Positions 54,418 through 62,796 of a DNA stretch of 64,000 bases are shown here, in pieces. The notes beneath the pieces were generated by a model. That model searched no databases and was not told the DNA's origin. It saw nothing but the letters and a program-made list of their open reading frames with translations. The position numbers were made by a program, and so were the translations under genes. Source of the stretch: a bacterium (lineage in GTDB: Bacteria > Actinomycetota > Acidimicrobiia > Spongiisociales > ZC4RG35); the NCBI GenBank assembly GCA_028823995.1, contig JAPPFD010000040.1:1-64000 (forward strand). Reading direction: 5' to 3'. Position 1 is the stretch's first letter; each line of letters starts with the position of its first letter.

Positions 54418-55830
54418 GTGAGCAGACGGTATCGGAGACACCGGCGGAAAGCGGCAGTAGTCACAGTCCTAGTAGTTGGCGGGTTGCTGAGTGTCCTGCT
54501 GTTTCAATCCCACAGTACCCCTTCAACTCCCGCAGGTGAGTCGACAGCATTTTCACCGACGACCCTGCCGACCATCGGATCAACCACCACACTCTCACAA
54601 GCCGTAACATCCACAACGTCACCACCTGCGAACGGATCGGCTGAAGGGAACCAAACGACGCCTTCTAGGGTTGAGGATGTTCCGTCAAGCGATCCAGAAG
54701 GAGAAGAGACTACGGACGATCCGTCTGATACGCAGGATGGATCGGAGTTATGGCCTTCCTCGCCCGAGTTGACGTTTCCTCCGCTGCCTCCAATAGAAGT
54801 GCCGCTGGATTGGGATGGGGAGCCAGTTGGGTTCAAGGTTCTGGCCCTTAACGCCAGCAATGATGGTTTCGCCGTTGTGGATTTGGTCGACGGTGTAATG
54901 AGGGAGTACCTGCTGGGGCATCACGACCTACCGTTTGGTTCTGTCAACGTGGCGGCCTTCACTCGACAGGGCGACGTTCTGGTCCACCAATCTGGAGAAC
55001 ACGATACGTATGTTGTGGCCGATGGGGACTTCTCCGCAACACCGTCTGTCATCAATCCTTCAGAACGGATCATCGAAACCGAATACGACACCTTCACCTA
55101 CTACGCAGAGATGCAGGTATTAGGGGACCGGTCTGGAGACAAGGTCTGGTTCTTACAACAAACCCCTTCGGACACTACTTTGGTTGACCTCGTCAGTATC
55201 GACGACAGTGCAGCGATGTTGACGGTGCCGCTTGACGGCTCTTATTGGATAGGCGGGCTGTCAGAAGATGGACTCTTTTTGGCAGGCGACCGAGGCAGCC
55301 TGGCCATCAGCCCCAGCGGAACCGTGAAAGAAGTCTCCTCTTGTCGAGACGAACCCGCGCAGGATCACCGGTATCTGGTAGCGGTGTTCGGGAATTACAC
55401 TGTTTGCATCACTGACGACAGCCGACAGTTGGTTTTCTACGATGGGAACACCGGCCTAGAGGATGTGTTCGTAGCCCCCGAGTCAGGCAGATGGTCAGGA
55501 ACCGTTTTGCCGGAGATCCCTGCGGTGAACATGACGGGAGTGCATACCGATCAGTTGCTGTTCCGGTTGCAGATTCCCGATGTCGAGAACCCGCCGTACT
55601 ATAAGGCGAAAGCAGTGTATGTGGCTGATCTGTCAGAGCACACTGTGCGACTGGTGCACGAGTACGAGGAAGGACGGTACGGTTCACCGTTGAGTGTCGT
55701 GGATGGCCTGCTGATATTGAAAGCAGGAGTTGAGGGGGAAAACTCAATAGTCGTCGTAGATATCGCATCCGGGGAATGGCATAAGGTGGTTGACCTTCCC
55801 GAGGGCTACTTCGTCTATGACGCCAAATAA
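54418..55830 (+). CDS. Membrane-anchored beta-propeller-like protein, copy 2
   Basis: A 470-residue paralogue of the protein at 52315. After an N-terminal helix (about 11-28) comes a Ser/Thr/Pro-rich linker of about 95 residues, absent from copy 1, and then the propeller domain starting LDWDGEPVGFKVLALNASNDGFAVVDL. Conserved pieces with copy 1 include FGSVNVAAFTRQGDVLVH and CRDE...CITDDSRQLVFYD. The GTG start lacks a strong ribosome binding site. It is probably the heavy-chain-like partner of the Tat protein upstream. Another frame starts inside its end with a 14-base overlap. Confidence 0.7.
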   Translation: MSRRYRRHRRKAAVVTVLVVGGLLSVLLFQSHSTPSTPAGESTAFSPTTLPTIGSTTTLSQAVTSTTSPPANGSAEGNQTTPSRVEDVPSSDPEGEETTDDPSDTQDGSELWPSSPELTFPPLPPIEVPLDWDGEPVGFKVLALNASNDGFAVVDLVDGVMREYLLGHHDLPFGSVNVAAFTRQGDVLVHQSGEHDTYVVADGDFSATPSVINPSERIIETEYDTFTYYAEMQVLGDRSGDKVWFLQQTPSDTTLVDLVSIDDSAAMLTVPLDGSYWIGGLSEDGLFLAGDRGSLAISPSGTVKEVSSCRDEPAQDHRYLVAVFGNYTVCITDDSRQLVFYDGNTGLEDVFVAPESGRWSGTVLPEIPAVNMTGVHTDQLLFRLQIPDVENPPYYKAKAVYVADLSEHTVRLVHEYEEGRYGSPLSVVDGLLILKAGVEGENSIVVVDIASGEWHKVVDLPEGYFVYDAK

Positions 55831-55933
55831 ACGAATACTTTTGCCCCGTTTGGTTGTTCCTCTCGCAACGCTTTGTTTGCCTTTGGTGGGCGGGTGGATG
55901 CTGTGGGCTATCACAGGAGCCGACAGTTGCTGA
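55817..55933 (+). pseudogene. Truncated small membrane-protein gene, third gene of cassette 2
   Basis: ATG overlaps the propeller stop by 14 bases, exactly as the equivalent start does in cassette 1. The 38-residue product is a basic N-terminus plus one hydrophobic helix (RLVVPLATLCLPLVGGWMLWAI) and stops inside a piece of reversed lepB sequence. It is likely the 5' remnant of a membrane redox protein gene (MauE-like) cut off by recombination. Confidence 0.45.
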
Positions 55934-56150
55934 CCAGTATCCGATCGTCAACCAAGAAGGCGGGTGTCATCGACGTCGACGGTATGTAGAACGCCTGTAG
56001 CAGGAACGTTTTGATGATGACCGCCAGCAACAAAGAGAGGCACAGCACCGCGGGGAGTTCCCGGCGAAGCCGAACCCGACGAGGGTTCCTCTTCTCGGTT
56101 CCCGTCATGTCGGCATGTTCCAAGGCATCTTCGCTATCACCCACCGACAT
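55911..56150 (-). pseudogene. lepB: 5' fragment of a signal peptidase I gene (lepB)
   Basis: A 79-residue product with a membrane helix (about 33-50) and the catalytic-serine segment FYIPSTSMTPAF (Ser60), then VDDRILVSN, the family's next strand. After that it departs into CRLL and a stop. Signal peptidase I normally has 180-260 residues and its catalytic lysine comes later, so this copy cannot be active. The cut site (about 55924) coincides with the end of the truncated plus-strand gene. Confidence 0.7.
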
Positions 56151-56548
56151 GACGACCTTTAGGGAACGGACGCATGTTCACCGCTCACCTGCCCAGCAGA
56201 GTAACCGTTGATGCCTCTCGCCTTACGAATCCAGCCCTGCCCTTGGCTCTAGACATCGAGTGGCAGATGCTATACCGCAGCACCGCTACTGTCCCGGTGC
56301 CTATCTCTGTCCTTCTTCGAGTACATCCCGCTGCAGCTTTACCAGCTTGGCTGCTAACCCCCTTACTGTCGGTCTCGCCGCGCCCGAACAACCAAACGCT
56401 GACACCTGGCCGCTGGAAACACCACGCTCACAGGTCGAACCCACCCTCTCAAACGGGGCCAAACCCCTCGAAACCACCGAAAACCGGCAAAACCGGCGCG
56501 TCTGCGGCTAAGTCGCTAACGCTGGGGGCATAGATCGCTAACGGACCT
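56151..56548. other. Gap between the lepB fragment and tRNA-Leu
   Basis: Open frames here on both strands look random (low-complexity Pro/Ser/Thr). CGCTAAC-like sequence recurs near 56514 and 56535. The stretch lies at the 3' end of the tRNA-Leu, where mobile elements often integrate, but no integrase or tRNA-end repeat was found. Confidence 0.35.
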
Positions 56549-56637
56549 TGGTGGGCGAGGGGGGACTTGAACCCCCACGGGTTTTAAAGCCCACAGGATC
56601 CTGAATCCTGCGCGTCTGCCAATTTCGCCACTCGCCC
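56549..56637 (-). tRNA. tRNA-Leu (anticodon CAG)
   Basis: Minus strand. Acceptor GGGCGAG/CTCGCCC, anticodon stem CAGGA/TCCTG with loop TTCAGGA giving CAG, long variable arm, T arm GGGGG TTCAAGT CCCCC. Unlike the other tRNAs in the window, the 3' ACCA end is encoded. Confidence 0.93.
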
Positions 56638-56766
56638 TCCGCCGAGGTGTGTATTCTACTCCGCCCGCAGAAGAGGAAGAAAGGGGTTCGAATTCTTATC
56701 GGTGCAACGTGTTGGGTGCCATACACTAAGCCGCATGTTTGGACACCCCACGGGAAGGGACGTTCG

Positions 56767-57180
56767 GTGACCGATTTCGTGTTCACTGCGCTCCGGCTGA
56801 TCTTTCTCGCTCTGATTTACCTGTTCGTGTGGTATGTCGCCAAGGGAATCGCCAACTATCTGGGCCTAGGAACCTCTCTCCGCACTTCCCGGCCCGGGTC
56901 CCGGCTGGTGTTCATCCGTTCCGAGTCCCAGTCGGGCATGCACTTCACCGTGGCTGATTCCGTCGTGTTGGGGAAGAGTCCCGACGCCGACGTCCCCATA
57001 GACGACCCGTATGCATCGGAGTTTCACCTTCGCATCAGCCGACGCCAGGGAAAGCTGTCGGCCAGCGATCTGGGCAGCGACAACGGAACGTATCTCAACG
57101 GCCACAGGCTGCGAACTCCGGTTGACCTGGCTCGGGGAGACGCCCTGCAGGTGGGTCGGACGGTCCTGGAGGTTCGATGA
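56767..57180 (+). CDS. FHA-domain protein (FhaB/FipA-like)
   Basis: A 137-residue protein with an N-terminal membrane helix (about 6-27) and a forkhead-associated domain (about 45-137) that binds phosphothreonine: LGKSPDADVPIDDPYASEFHLRI and DLGSDNGTYLNGHRL carry the binding residues. It is the usual partner of PknB and penicillin-binding protein in the actinobacterial division cluster. GTG at 56767 is preceded by AAGGGA; the open frame upstream is extra. It overlaps pstP by four bases. Confidence 0.9.
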   Translation: MTDFVFTALRLIFLALIYLFVWYVAKGIANYLGLGTSLRTSRPGSRLVFIRSESQSGMHFTVADSVVLGKSPDADVPIDDPYASEFHLRISRRQGKLSASDLGSDNGTYLNGHRLRTPVDLARGDALQVGRTVLEVR

Positions 57181-57878
57181 TCTGCACGTGGGGGGCCGCC
57201 ACCCACCTGGGTTACGGCCCCGAAATCAACCAGGATCGCATGTATCCGCAAGGGTCGGGCAGATCTCCGGAACCGGTGGTGATGATGGTGGCCGACGGGT
57301 TGGGAGGAGAGAAGTTCGGGCACGTCTCCGCGGAGTTGGCCGTCACCACGGCTCAAGCCGCGGCCGGCTCTCCCGCTGACCGGGTGAGAGCGGCCAATGA
57401 GGCGATTCTGCAGTTGGTGGAACGGGAGCCCCGATGGAAGGGGACCTATACCACCCTCACGCTGGTGGAGTTTGCGGGGGGGATGGCCCGAGTCGCACAT
57501 GTGGGGGATACCAGGGCCTACTTGTACCGGCAAGGCAGGATCATGGAGTTGACCAACGACCATACCGTTGCGTGGCAGTGGGTACAGCGGGGGATGGACC
57601 CGGTCAAAGCCAACAGTCTGCCCAACTCGGGAAGCCTGGTGAGGGTGCTCGGTTTCGACGCCGACTTGGAGGTGGAGGAGACGAAGATGTCTCTCCAGGA
57701 CGGCGACCGGTGGCTGATCTGTTCCGACGGGTTGTACAGGATGCTCTCGGACCGGGACATGAGGAGGGTGCTGAAGAGCGGGGACGCCGAGGAATGCGTG
57801 TGGGGCTTGTTGGAGAAGGCACTGGGCAGGGGCGCCTCGGACAACGTCACAGTAGTGCTGGCTGACATCTCGTCATGA
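57177..57878 (+). CDS. PP2C-type Ser/Thr protein phosphatase (PstP-like)
   Basis: A 233-residue metal-dependent phosphatase that reverses PknB phosphorylation. Motifs GYGPEINQDRM, VADGLGGEKFGHVSAE, HVGDTRAYLYR, GDRWLICSDGLYRM and GASDNVTVVLADI supply the metal ligands and phosphate site. No membrane helix is present, in contrast to mycobacterial PstP, so it is cytosolic. It overlaps genes on both sides by four bases. Confidence 0.93.
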   Translation: MICTWGAATHLGYGPEINQDRMYPQGSGRSPEPVVMMVADGLGGEKFGHVSAELAVTTAQAAAGSPADRVRAANEAILQLVEREPRWKGTYTTLTLVEFAGGMARVAHVGDTRAYLYRQGRIMELTNDHTVAWQWVQRGMDPVKANSLPNSGSLVRVLGFDADLEVEETKMSLQDGDRWLICSDGLYRMLSDRDMRRVLKSGDAEECVWGLLEKALGRGASDNVTVVLADISS

Positions 57879-59146
57879 AATTGGTGACCGAAGCGGCCTG
57901 GGTGGCCGGTTCGGCAGCGGTCGCCGGCCTGGGCGTGGCTTTGGTCGACTTCGGAGAGACGGGACAGGTGAGTTGGGCGGCCGGTTTGGTGTTCCTTGCC
58001 TTCGGTTGCTGTCTTGCAGGCTTGGTGGCGGCAGTGCGGCGATGGGCGCCGGGGACCAGTTCTTTCCTGTTGTGGCCGACCGCATTGCTCGTGGCTCTGG
58101 GGTTGGTGGAGGTCTATCGCATCGATCCCACGGGAGCGCCAATCCAAATGTGGTGGATGGTGGCAGGTGTCGTGGCAGCCATCTGGATCCTGGCGGCGTT
58201 CCGCTTGGGAGTGGCGAAGCTCATGTCGATGGGTTACTGGTTGGCCGGCGGCGGACTCTGCCTGATCGTTCTTCCCCTCCTGCCTCGCCTCGTGGACGGC
58301 GAATCGGGTGACGCCGGCGGGCTGTGGTTGACCATCGGATGGGGGAACGCTTCGTTCATGGCCCAACCCTTTGGATTGGGAGCGGTGTTGTTGACAGTAG
58401 GCCTGGCCGGCATCCACTCGCGATGGGCTCTGGATCCACCGCCGCCAGGGGCGGAGAGTCGCCTGGTCTCGATGAGGAATCTCCTGGTGGTCGTGGCCGT
58501 TTGGGTCATAACGCTGCCGCTCCCATGGGCTACCGGTGATCTGACCGCCTGGGCGATGCTGGTGATTCTGTCAGTCACGATTGCCTACATCGCTACCGGC
58601 GAGAGCCGGGTGGTGTGGACGGGTCTCGGACTCATGGGGATCGGTTCGGTTACCGGGTTGACTTCCCACCGGGTCAGGGAGAACCTGGAGGTTTGGCTGG
58701 ACCCGTTCTCGGCCGGGGAGGCGGGCGCCGGTTTGAAGGAGAGTTTGCTGGCGCTGGGCAGCGGTCATTTGTCGGGTTCCGGCTTGGGGATGGGTGATCC
58801 CGAGTTGATCCCACGCGCCACCAGCGATTGGATCTTGGCTGCGTTGGGGGAGGAACTGGGATTGGCAGGAACGGTGGCGGTGATAATGCTTTACGGGCTG
58901 GTCGCCGGGGCAGGGGTGGGAATCGCCATCGCTTCCCGTGATCTCTTCTGCAAGGTGACAGCCGCCGCTCTCTCATTCCTGTTGTGCCTGATGTTTCTGG
59001 CCGGCGCCGGGGGCCTGCAGCGTTTGCTGCCGCCCACCAACTTGGGTTTGCCCTTTCTGGCCTACGGAGGAATACCCCTGGTGGCGGGCTGGTTGGCGAT
59101 TGCGCTCCTGGTGAGAATCAGCCATGAGGAGAAGGGGCACCTGTGA
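57875..59146 (+). CDS. SEDS peptidoglycan glycosyltransferase (RodA/FtsW family)
   Basis: A 423-residue membrane protein with about twelve helices. SEDS features are present: GWGNASFMAQPFGLGAVLLTVG, ESLLALGSGHLSGSGLGMGDPELIPRATSDWILAALGEELG, and a C-terminal LLPPTNLGLPFLAYGG. These proteins polymerise glycan strands with the class B penicillin-binding protein encoded next (four-base overlap). RodA is more likely than FtsW from the neighbourhood. Confidence 0.93.
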   Translation: MKLVTEAAWVAGSAAVAGLGVALVDFGETGQVSWAAGLVFLAFGCCLAGLVAAVRRWAPGTSSFLLWPTALLVALGLVEVYRIDPTGAPIQMWWMVAGVVAAIWILAAFRLGVAKLMSMGYWLAGGGLCLIVLPLLPRLVDGESGDAGGLWLTIGWGNASFMAQPFGLGAVLLTVGLAGIHSRWALDPPPPGAESRLVSMRNLLVVVAVWVITLPLPWATGDLTAWAMLVILSVTIAYIATGESRVVWTGLGLMGIGSVTGLTSHRVRENLEVWLDPFSAGEAGAGLKESLLALGSGHLSGSGLGMGDPELIPRATSDWILAALGEELGLAGTVAVIMLYGLVAGAGVGIAIASRDLFCKVTAAALSFLLCLMFLAGAGGLQRLLPPTNLGLPFLAYGGIPLVAGWLAIALLVRISHEEKGHL

Positions 59147-60513
59147 ATCGCTCCATCCGCCGGGTAGCCCTTTTCTTGATGGCTGGGATGGTTGTGTTGA
59201 TAGTGGGGGCCACCTGGCACCAATTCGTGGCCGCTGACAGCTATCGGGACCATCCCGACAACCGGCGGAGAGCCCTCCTTCAGGCCGGAAAGGAGAGGGG
59301 GATGATCAGCACCGTCGGAGGAAGGGTCCTGGCCTATTCCGAGCAGGATCCCGAGAGCTTCCGGTCCTACAACAGGAGGTACCCCGCGGGGGACGCCTTC
59401 GCGTCGGTGGTGGGAACGGAGGCCTCGCAAGGTGGATTGGAGGAGACTTACGCCGACGAGTTGCGTTCCCGCCGCGACCTGAGCGTCTCCGACCTGATGG
59501 CAGCCATGTTCGGAGAGGATCTCCGTCCGCGGGGACTGCAGATAACCCTGGACGCCGACCTGCAGCAGAGAGCCCACGAGATCCTGACCCGCCGCAGAGG
59601 AGCGGTGGCTGCGATCCGTCCCGACACCGGGGAGGTACTGGCGCTGGTCTCCTCACCGGGTATTCCCGTGACAGAACGGGCCGCCAACGCCTTGTATCCC
59701 CTTGGATCGGCGTTCAAGATCGTCACCGCCGCCGCCGCCCTGGACACTGAGACTGCCGACATCGGGAGTTTGTTCGAGGACCGCGGGGTGTGGCAGGTCC
59801 CGGCGGCTTCTCTGGTCATCGCCAATCCGGGGAACGTCCCATGCGGAGACTCTCCGCAGGTCAGCCTGCTCACCTCCTTCGTGCTCTCCTGCAATCTGGC
59901 CTTTGCCGAACTGGCCCTGGAGATGGGCTCGGAGATCATGGACGCCTACGCCGCCGCATTCGGGTTCGGGACCGAGACGGGGTTCCCCCTCCAGACTCTG
60001 GTGCCGTCCTTCGGGGGGGAGGGATCGTCCGATCTCGGCCTGCTGGCTTCCGCCGGAACCGGCCGGCTGGCCCTTTCCTCGCCTCTCCACATGGCTTCGG
60101 TTGCGGCGGTGGTGGCCAATGGAGGGATGAAGGCGCCCCCCTACCTGGTGGCGAGTTGGACGGATGCAGACGGGGAAGTGATCGAGAGGCCCGAAAGCCC
60201 TCCGGCCAGCCGGGTGATAACCCCGGAGACGGCAGCTTCGGTGGCCCGCATGATGGAGCGTGTGATTACGGAAGGCACCGGTCGGGAAGCCACGGTGGCG
60301 GGCCACCGAGTAGCCGGAAAGACCGGCACGGGACAGGATGCGGATGGGCGCAATCACGCTTGGTTTGTGGGATTCGCCCCGGTGGACTCGCCCACCATCG
60401 CCATAGCGGTGATGATCGAACCGGGTGGAGAATTCGGAGAGTCGGTGACCGGAGGGACGGCGGCGGCGCCTGTCGCTTCGGAATTGCTTTCCTACTGGTT
60501 GCAGCGAAGCTAG
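59143..60513 (+). CDS. Class B penicillin-binding protein (PbpA-like)
   Basis: A 456-residue transpeptidase that cross-links peptidoglycan. One N-terminal helix (about 8-27), a short dimerisation region, then the transpeptidase domain. Catalytic Ser189 in GSAFK, the SxN motif SCN, and KTGTG near residue 394 are intact. It is adjacent to the SEDS partner and PknB, as in the mycobacterial pknA-pknB-pbpA-rodA-pstP-fha locus. GTG start overlaps the upstream stop. Confidence 0.93.
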   Translation: MNRSIRRVALFLMAGMVVLIVGATWHQFVAADSYRDHPDNRRRALLQAGKERGMISTVGGRVLAYSEQDPESFRSYNRRYPAGDAFASVVGTEASQGGLEETYADELRSRRDLSVSDLMAAMFGEDLRPRGLQITLDADLQQRAHEILTRRRGAVAAIRPDTGEVLALVSSPGIPVTERAANALYPLGSAFKIVTAAAALDTETADIGSLFEDRGVWQVPAASLVIANPGNVPCGDSPQVSLLTSFVLSCNLAFAELALEMGSEIMDAYAAAFGFGTETGFPLQTLVPSFGGEGSSDLGLLASAGTGRLALSSPLHMASVAAVVANGGMKAPPYLVASWTDADGEVIERPESPPASRVITPETAASVARMMERVITEGTGREATVAGHRVAGKTGTGQDADGRNHAWFVGFAPVDSPTIAIAVMIEPGGEFGESVTGGTAAAPVASELLSYWLQRS

Positions 60514-60584
60514 TCCCCTTTGCCCGAGGGACGCGGGGAAACGACGCCCGATGGGACAGGGCGGTTTCTATCATCGCCTAGGAG

Positions 60585-62768
60585 ATGGAACTCCCCTACA
60601 CCCTGGCTGATCGTTACCGCTTGGTGAGCCACCTGGCCAAGGGGGGCATGTCGGATGTGTATCTGGCGGTGGACGTTGCCCTCGGCAGGCGGGTGGCGGT
60701 CAAACTCCTTCCCAAGTCGCACTCAGAGGACGAGTCCTTCGTGCGGCGATTTCGCCGCGAAGCACAGTCCGCGGCCAACCTGAACCATCCCAACATCGTG
60801 GGCATCTATGACTGGGGAGAAGCGGAAGGCTCCTACTTCATGGTGATGGAGTTGGTGGAGGGAGACTGTCTGCGGGACCTCATCACCGAGGGAAGGCCCC
60901 TTCGTCCCCGGAGGGCGGTGGAGGTAACCCGCCAAGTTGTTATGGCTTTGGCCACGGCTCACCGCTTGGGCGTCATCCACCGCGATGTGAAACCGGGCAA
61001 CATCATGCTCACCAACGACGGGACGGTGAAGGTGGCCGATTTCGGAATCGCCCGGGCATGGAATCACTCAACGGACCTGACCCGAACCGGTTCCATAATC
61101 GGCACAGCCACATACTTCAGTCCGGAGCAGGCTCAAGGCCGCTCCGCCGACCGACGATCCGACATCTATTCGCTGGGGGTGGTCCTGTACGAGATGCTGG
61201 TGGGCCGTCCTCCCTTTCAGGGCGAGACCCCCATGGCCGTGGCCTATCAGCATGTTTCCACCGATGTTCCTCCCCCCTCCTCCCACAATCCCGAGGTCCC
61301 TCCGGAGTTGGACGCCATCGTTCTTCGAGCCCTTGCCAAGGACCCGGACAGCCGCTACCAGGACACCGACCCGTTTCTTCACGATCTGGAGGCTTGGTTG
61401 CGAGGGGAGAGCATAGCCAGCGACGCACCGGCTCGACCCGCTCCGGTAATCGTTCCCGAACAGGTGGTGGTGCGCCAGCCCGTTGCTGTGTCGAGAGGCT
61501 CGGGGGGCTCGGGTCGGAGCGCGGGAAGAGTGCTTCCTCAGCCTTATTACCCTCCCATGGAAGAGCGTCGACCCGTGCCTCTGCCGTTTGTTGTGGGGGT
61601 TTTCGTTTTAGTAGCGGCCCTGGCCGGCTTGAGCTGGGTGGTCTGGTCGCTGTTGCAGGCCCCTGAGCCGGAGCCCGGTGTGGTAATGGTCGCCATCCCC
61701 GACGTGGTGGGCAGATGGGAGACGGATGCGTTCTCCTCGATCCAGGAGTCGGGGCTCCTGGTTCGGGTCGTACGCCGGAACAGCCAGGAGATGCCGGAGG
61801 GAAGGGTGATCGCCACCGATCCGGCGGCGGGCGAGCGGGTTGAGTCTCGCACCGAGGTGGAAGTGGTGGTCTCCAGCGGTCTGGAGAGGTTCGCAATCCC
61901 CCTGGTCATCGGCCAAACCCAGGGCACGGCCGAGAGCCTCATCCTGGCCCAGGGATTCACCGTGGGTCAGATCGAATTCGTCGAGGACAGCGGTTGGCAG
62001 GTGGGTACGGTCTTCGATCAGGATCCCCTGCCCGGCCCCCTGTTGCCATCGGGCACCCCGATCGACCTGATGGTTGCGACCGGCCCCGGGTTGCTGGTGG
62101 TGCCCGATGTGGCGGGGCTGCCCGGCAGCGAGGCGCTCTCGGTGTTGGCCCAGTCGGGTTTGAGGTGGGCGGAGACGAGCGAGCTCTCCGAAGACGTGCC
62201 GGCGGGTCAGGTGATCCGGACCGAGCCGGGAGCCGGTGGAGGCATTACGGCCACCGAGCAGGTGGTGGTGGTGATCTCCCAGGGCCCGGAGTTGTTGGTG
62301 GTGCCGGATGTGGCGGGGCTGGCTGGCAGCGAGGCGCTCTCGGTGTTGGCCCAGTCGGGTTTGAGGTGGACAGAGAGGAGCGAGATTTCCGATGATGTTC
62401 CGGTGGGTCAGGTGATCCGGACCGAGCCGGGAGCCGGTGGGGGCGTTGCCGCCTCCGACCAGGTGGTGGTGGTGATCTCCCAGGGTCCGGGGTTGCTGGT
62501 GGTGCCCGACCTGGTGGGACTGCCCAGTGTCGAGGCCTACGCCAACCTGACGGACCTGGGTTTGACTTGGGTGGAGGTGGTTGAGGCTTCCGACACGGTG
62601 GTGGCGGGTGGTGTGATCCGGACCGAGCCGGGCGCCGGTGAGCAGGTGGACATAGGCGGCGAGGTGGTGGTGGTGATATCGGGGGGATCCGAGGGCGTCA
62701 CGACGACCGACACCACCGTGCCGGAGACGGCGCCCCCCGACCAGGACACGGACACCACAACGGGCTGA
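60585..62768 (+). CDS. Ser/Thr protein kinase with five PASTA repeats (PknB-like)
   Basis: A 727-residue membrane kinase. Kinase domain about 1-275: Lys40 (VAVKLL), HRDVKPGN with Asp134, VADFGIARA and SPEQ activation segment. A Pro-rich juxtamembrane part leads to one helix (about 325-350). Outside are five PASTA repeats (about 362-705), the last three opening with LLVVPDVAGL or LLVVPDLVGL; these bind peptidoglycan muropeptides. A Thr-rich acidic tail ends the protein. The kinase controls growth and division with the FHA, PstP, RodA and PbpA proteins encoded upstream. It is convergent with dnaB. Confidence 0.95.
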   Translation: MELPYTLADRYRLVSHLAKGGMSDVYLAVDVALGRRVAVKLLPKSHSEDESFVRRFRREAQSAANLNHPNIVGIYDWGEAEGSYFMVMELVEGDCLRDLITEGRPLRPRRAVEVTRQVVMALATAHRLGVIHRDVKPGNIMLTNDGTVKVADFGIARAWNHSTDLTRTGSIIGTATYFSPEQAQGRSADRRSDIYSLGVVLYEMLVGRPPFQGETPMAVAYQHVSTDVPPPSSHNPEVPPELDAIVLRALAKDPDSRYQDTDPFLHDLEAWLRGESIASDAPARPAPVIVPEQVVVRQPVAVSRGSGGSGRSAGRVLPQPYYPPMEERRPVPLPFVVGVFVLVAALAGLSWVVWSLLQAPEPEPGVVMVAIPDVVGRWETDAFSSIQESGLLVRVVRRNSQEMPEGRVIATDPAAGERVESRTEVEVVVSSGLERFAIPLVIGQTQGTAESLILAQGFTVGQIEFVEDSGWQVGTVFDQDPLPGPLLPSGTPIDLMVATGPGLLVVPDVAGLPGSEALSVLAQSGLRWAETSELSEDVPAGQVIRTEPGAGGGITATEQVVVVISQGPELLVVPDVAGLAGSEALSVLAQSGLRWTERSEISDDVPVGQVIRTEPGAGGGVAASDQVVVVISQGPGLLVVPDLVGLPSVEAYANLTDLGLTWVEVVEASDTVVAGGVIRTEPGAGEQVDIGGEVVVVISGGSEGVTTTDTTVPETAPPDQDTDTTTG
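62089..62490 (+). repeat. 201-bp tandem duplication in the PASTA region
   Basis: Two consecutive blocks of about 201 bases, starting at 62089 and 62290, share very similar sequence (GGCAGCGAGGCGCTCTCGGT and following). They encode PASTA repeats 3 and 4. The high identity at nucleotide level indicates recent duplication or gene conversion. Confidence 0.8.
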
Positions 62769-62796
62769 GAGTAACCCCACCCGTCCGGAGGGCCTC

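Noticed and set aside
51551-55933. A mauG-like di-haem gene or c-type cytochrome needed for TTQ formation
   Set aside because: No CXXCH haem-binding motif was seen in any plausible reading frame of the island, so a full mau pathway cannot be claimed.
56174-56533. A 119-residue frame between the lepB fragment and tRNA-Leu
   Set aside because: Composition is random-looking (Pro, Ser, Thr rich), with no start signal and no recognised motif.
49816-56637. An att-type repeat of the tRNA-Leu 3' end marking the other island boundary
   Set aside because: I looked for a copy of the tRNA-Leu end near 49.8 kb and saw none, and no integrase gene is present, so site-specific integration is not supported.
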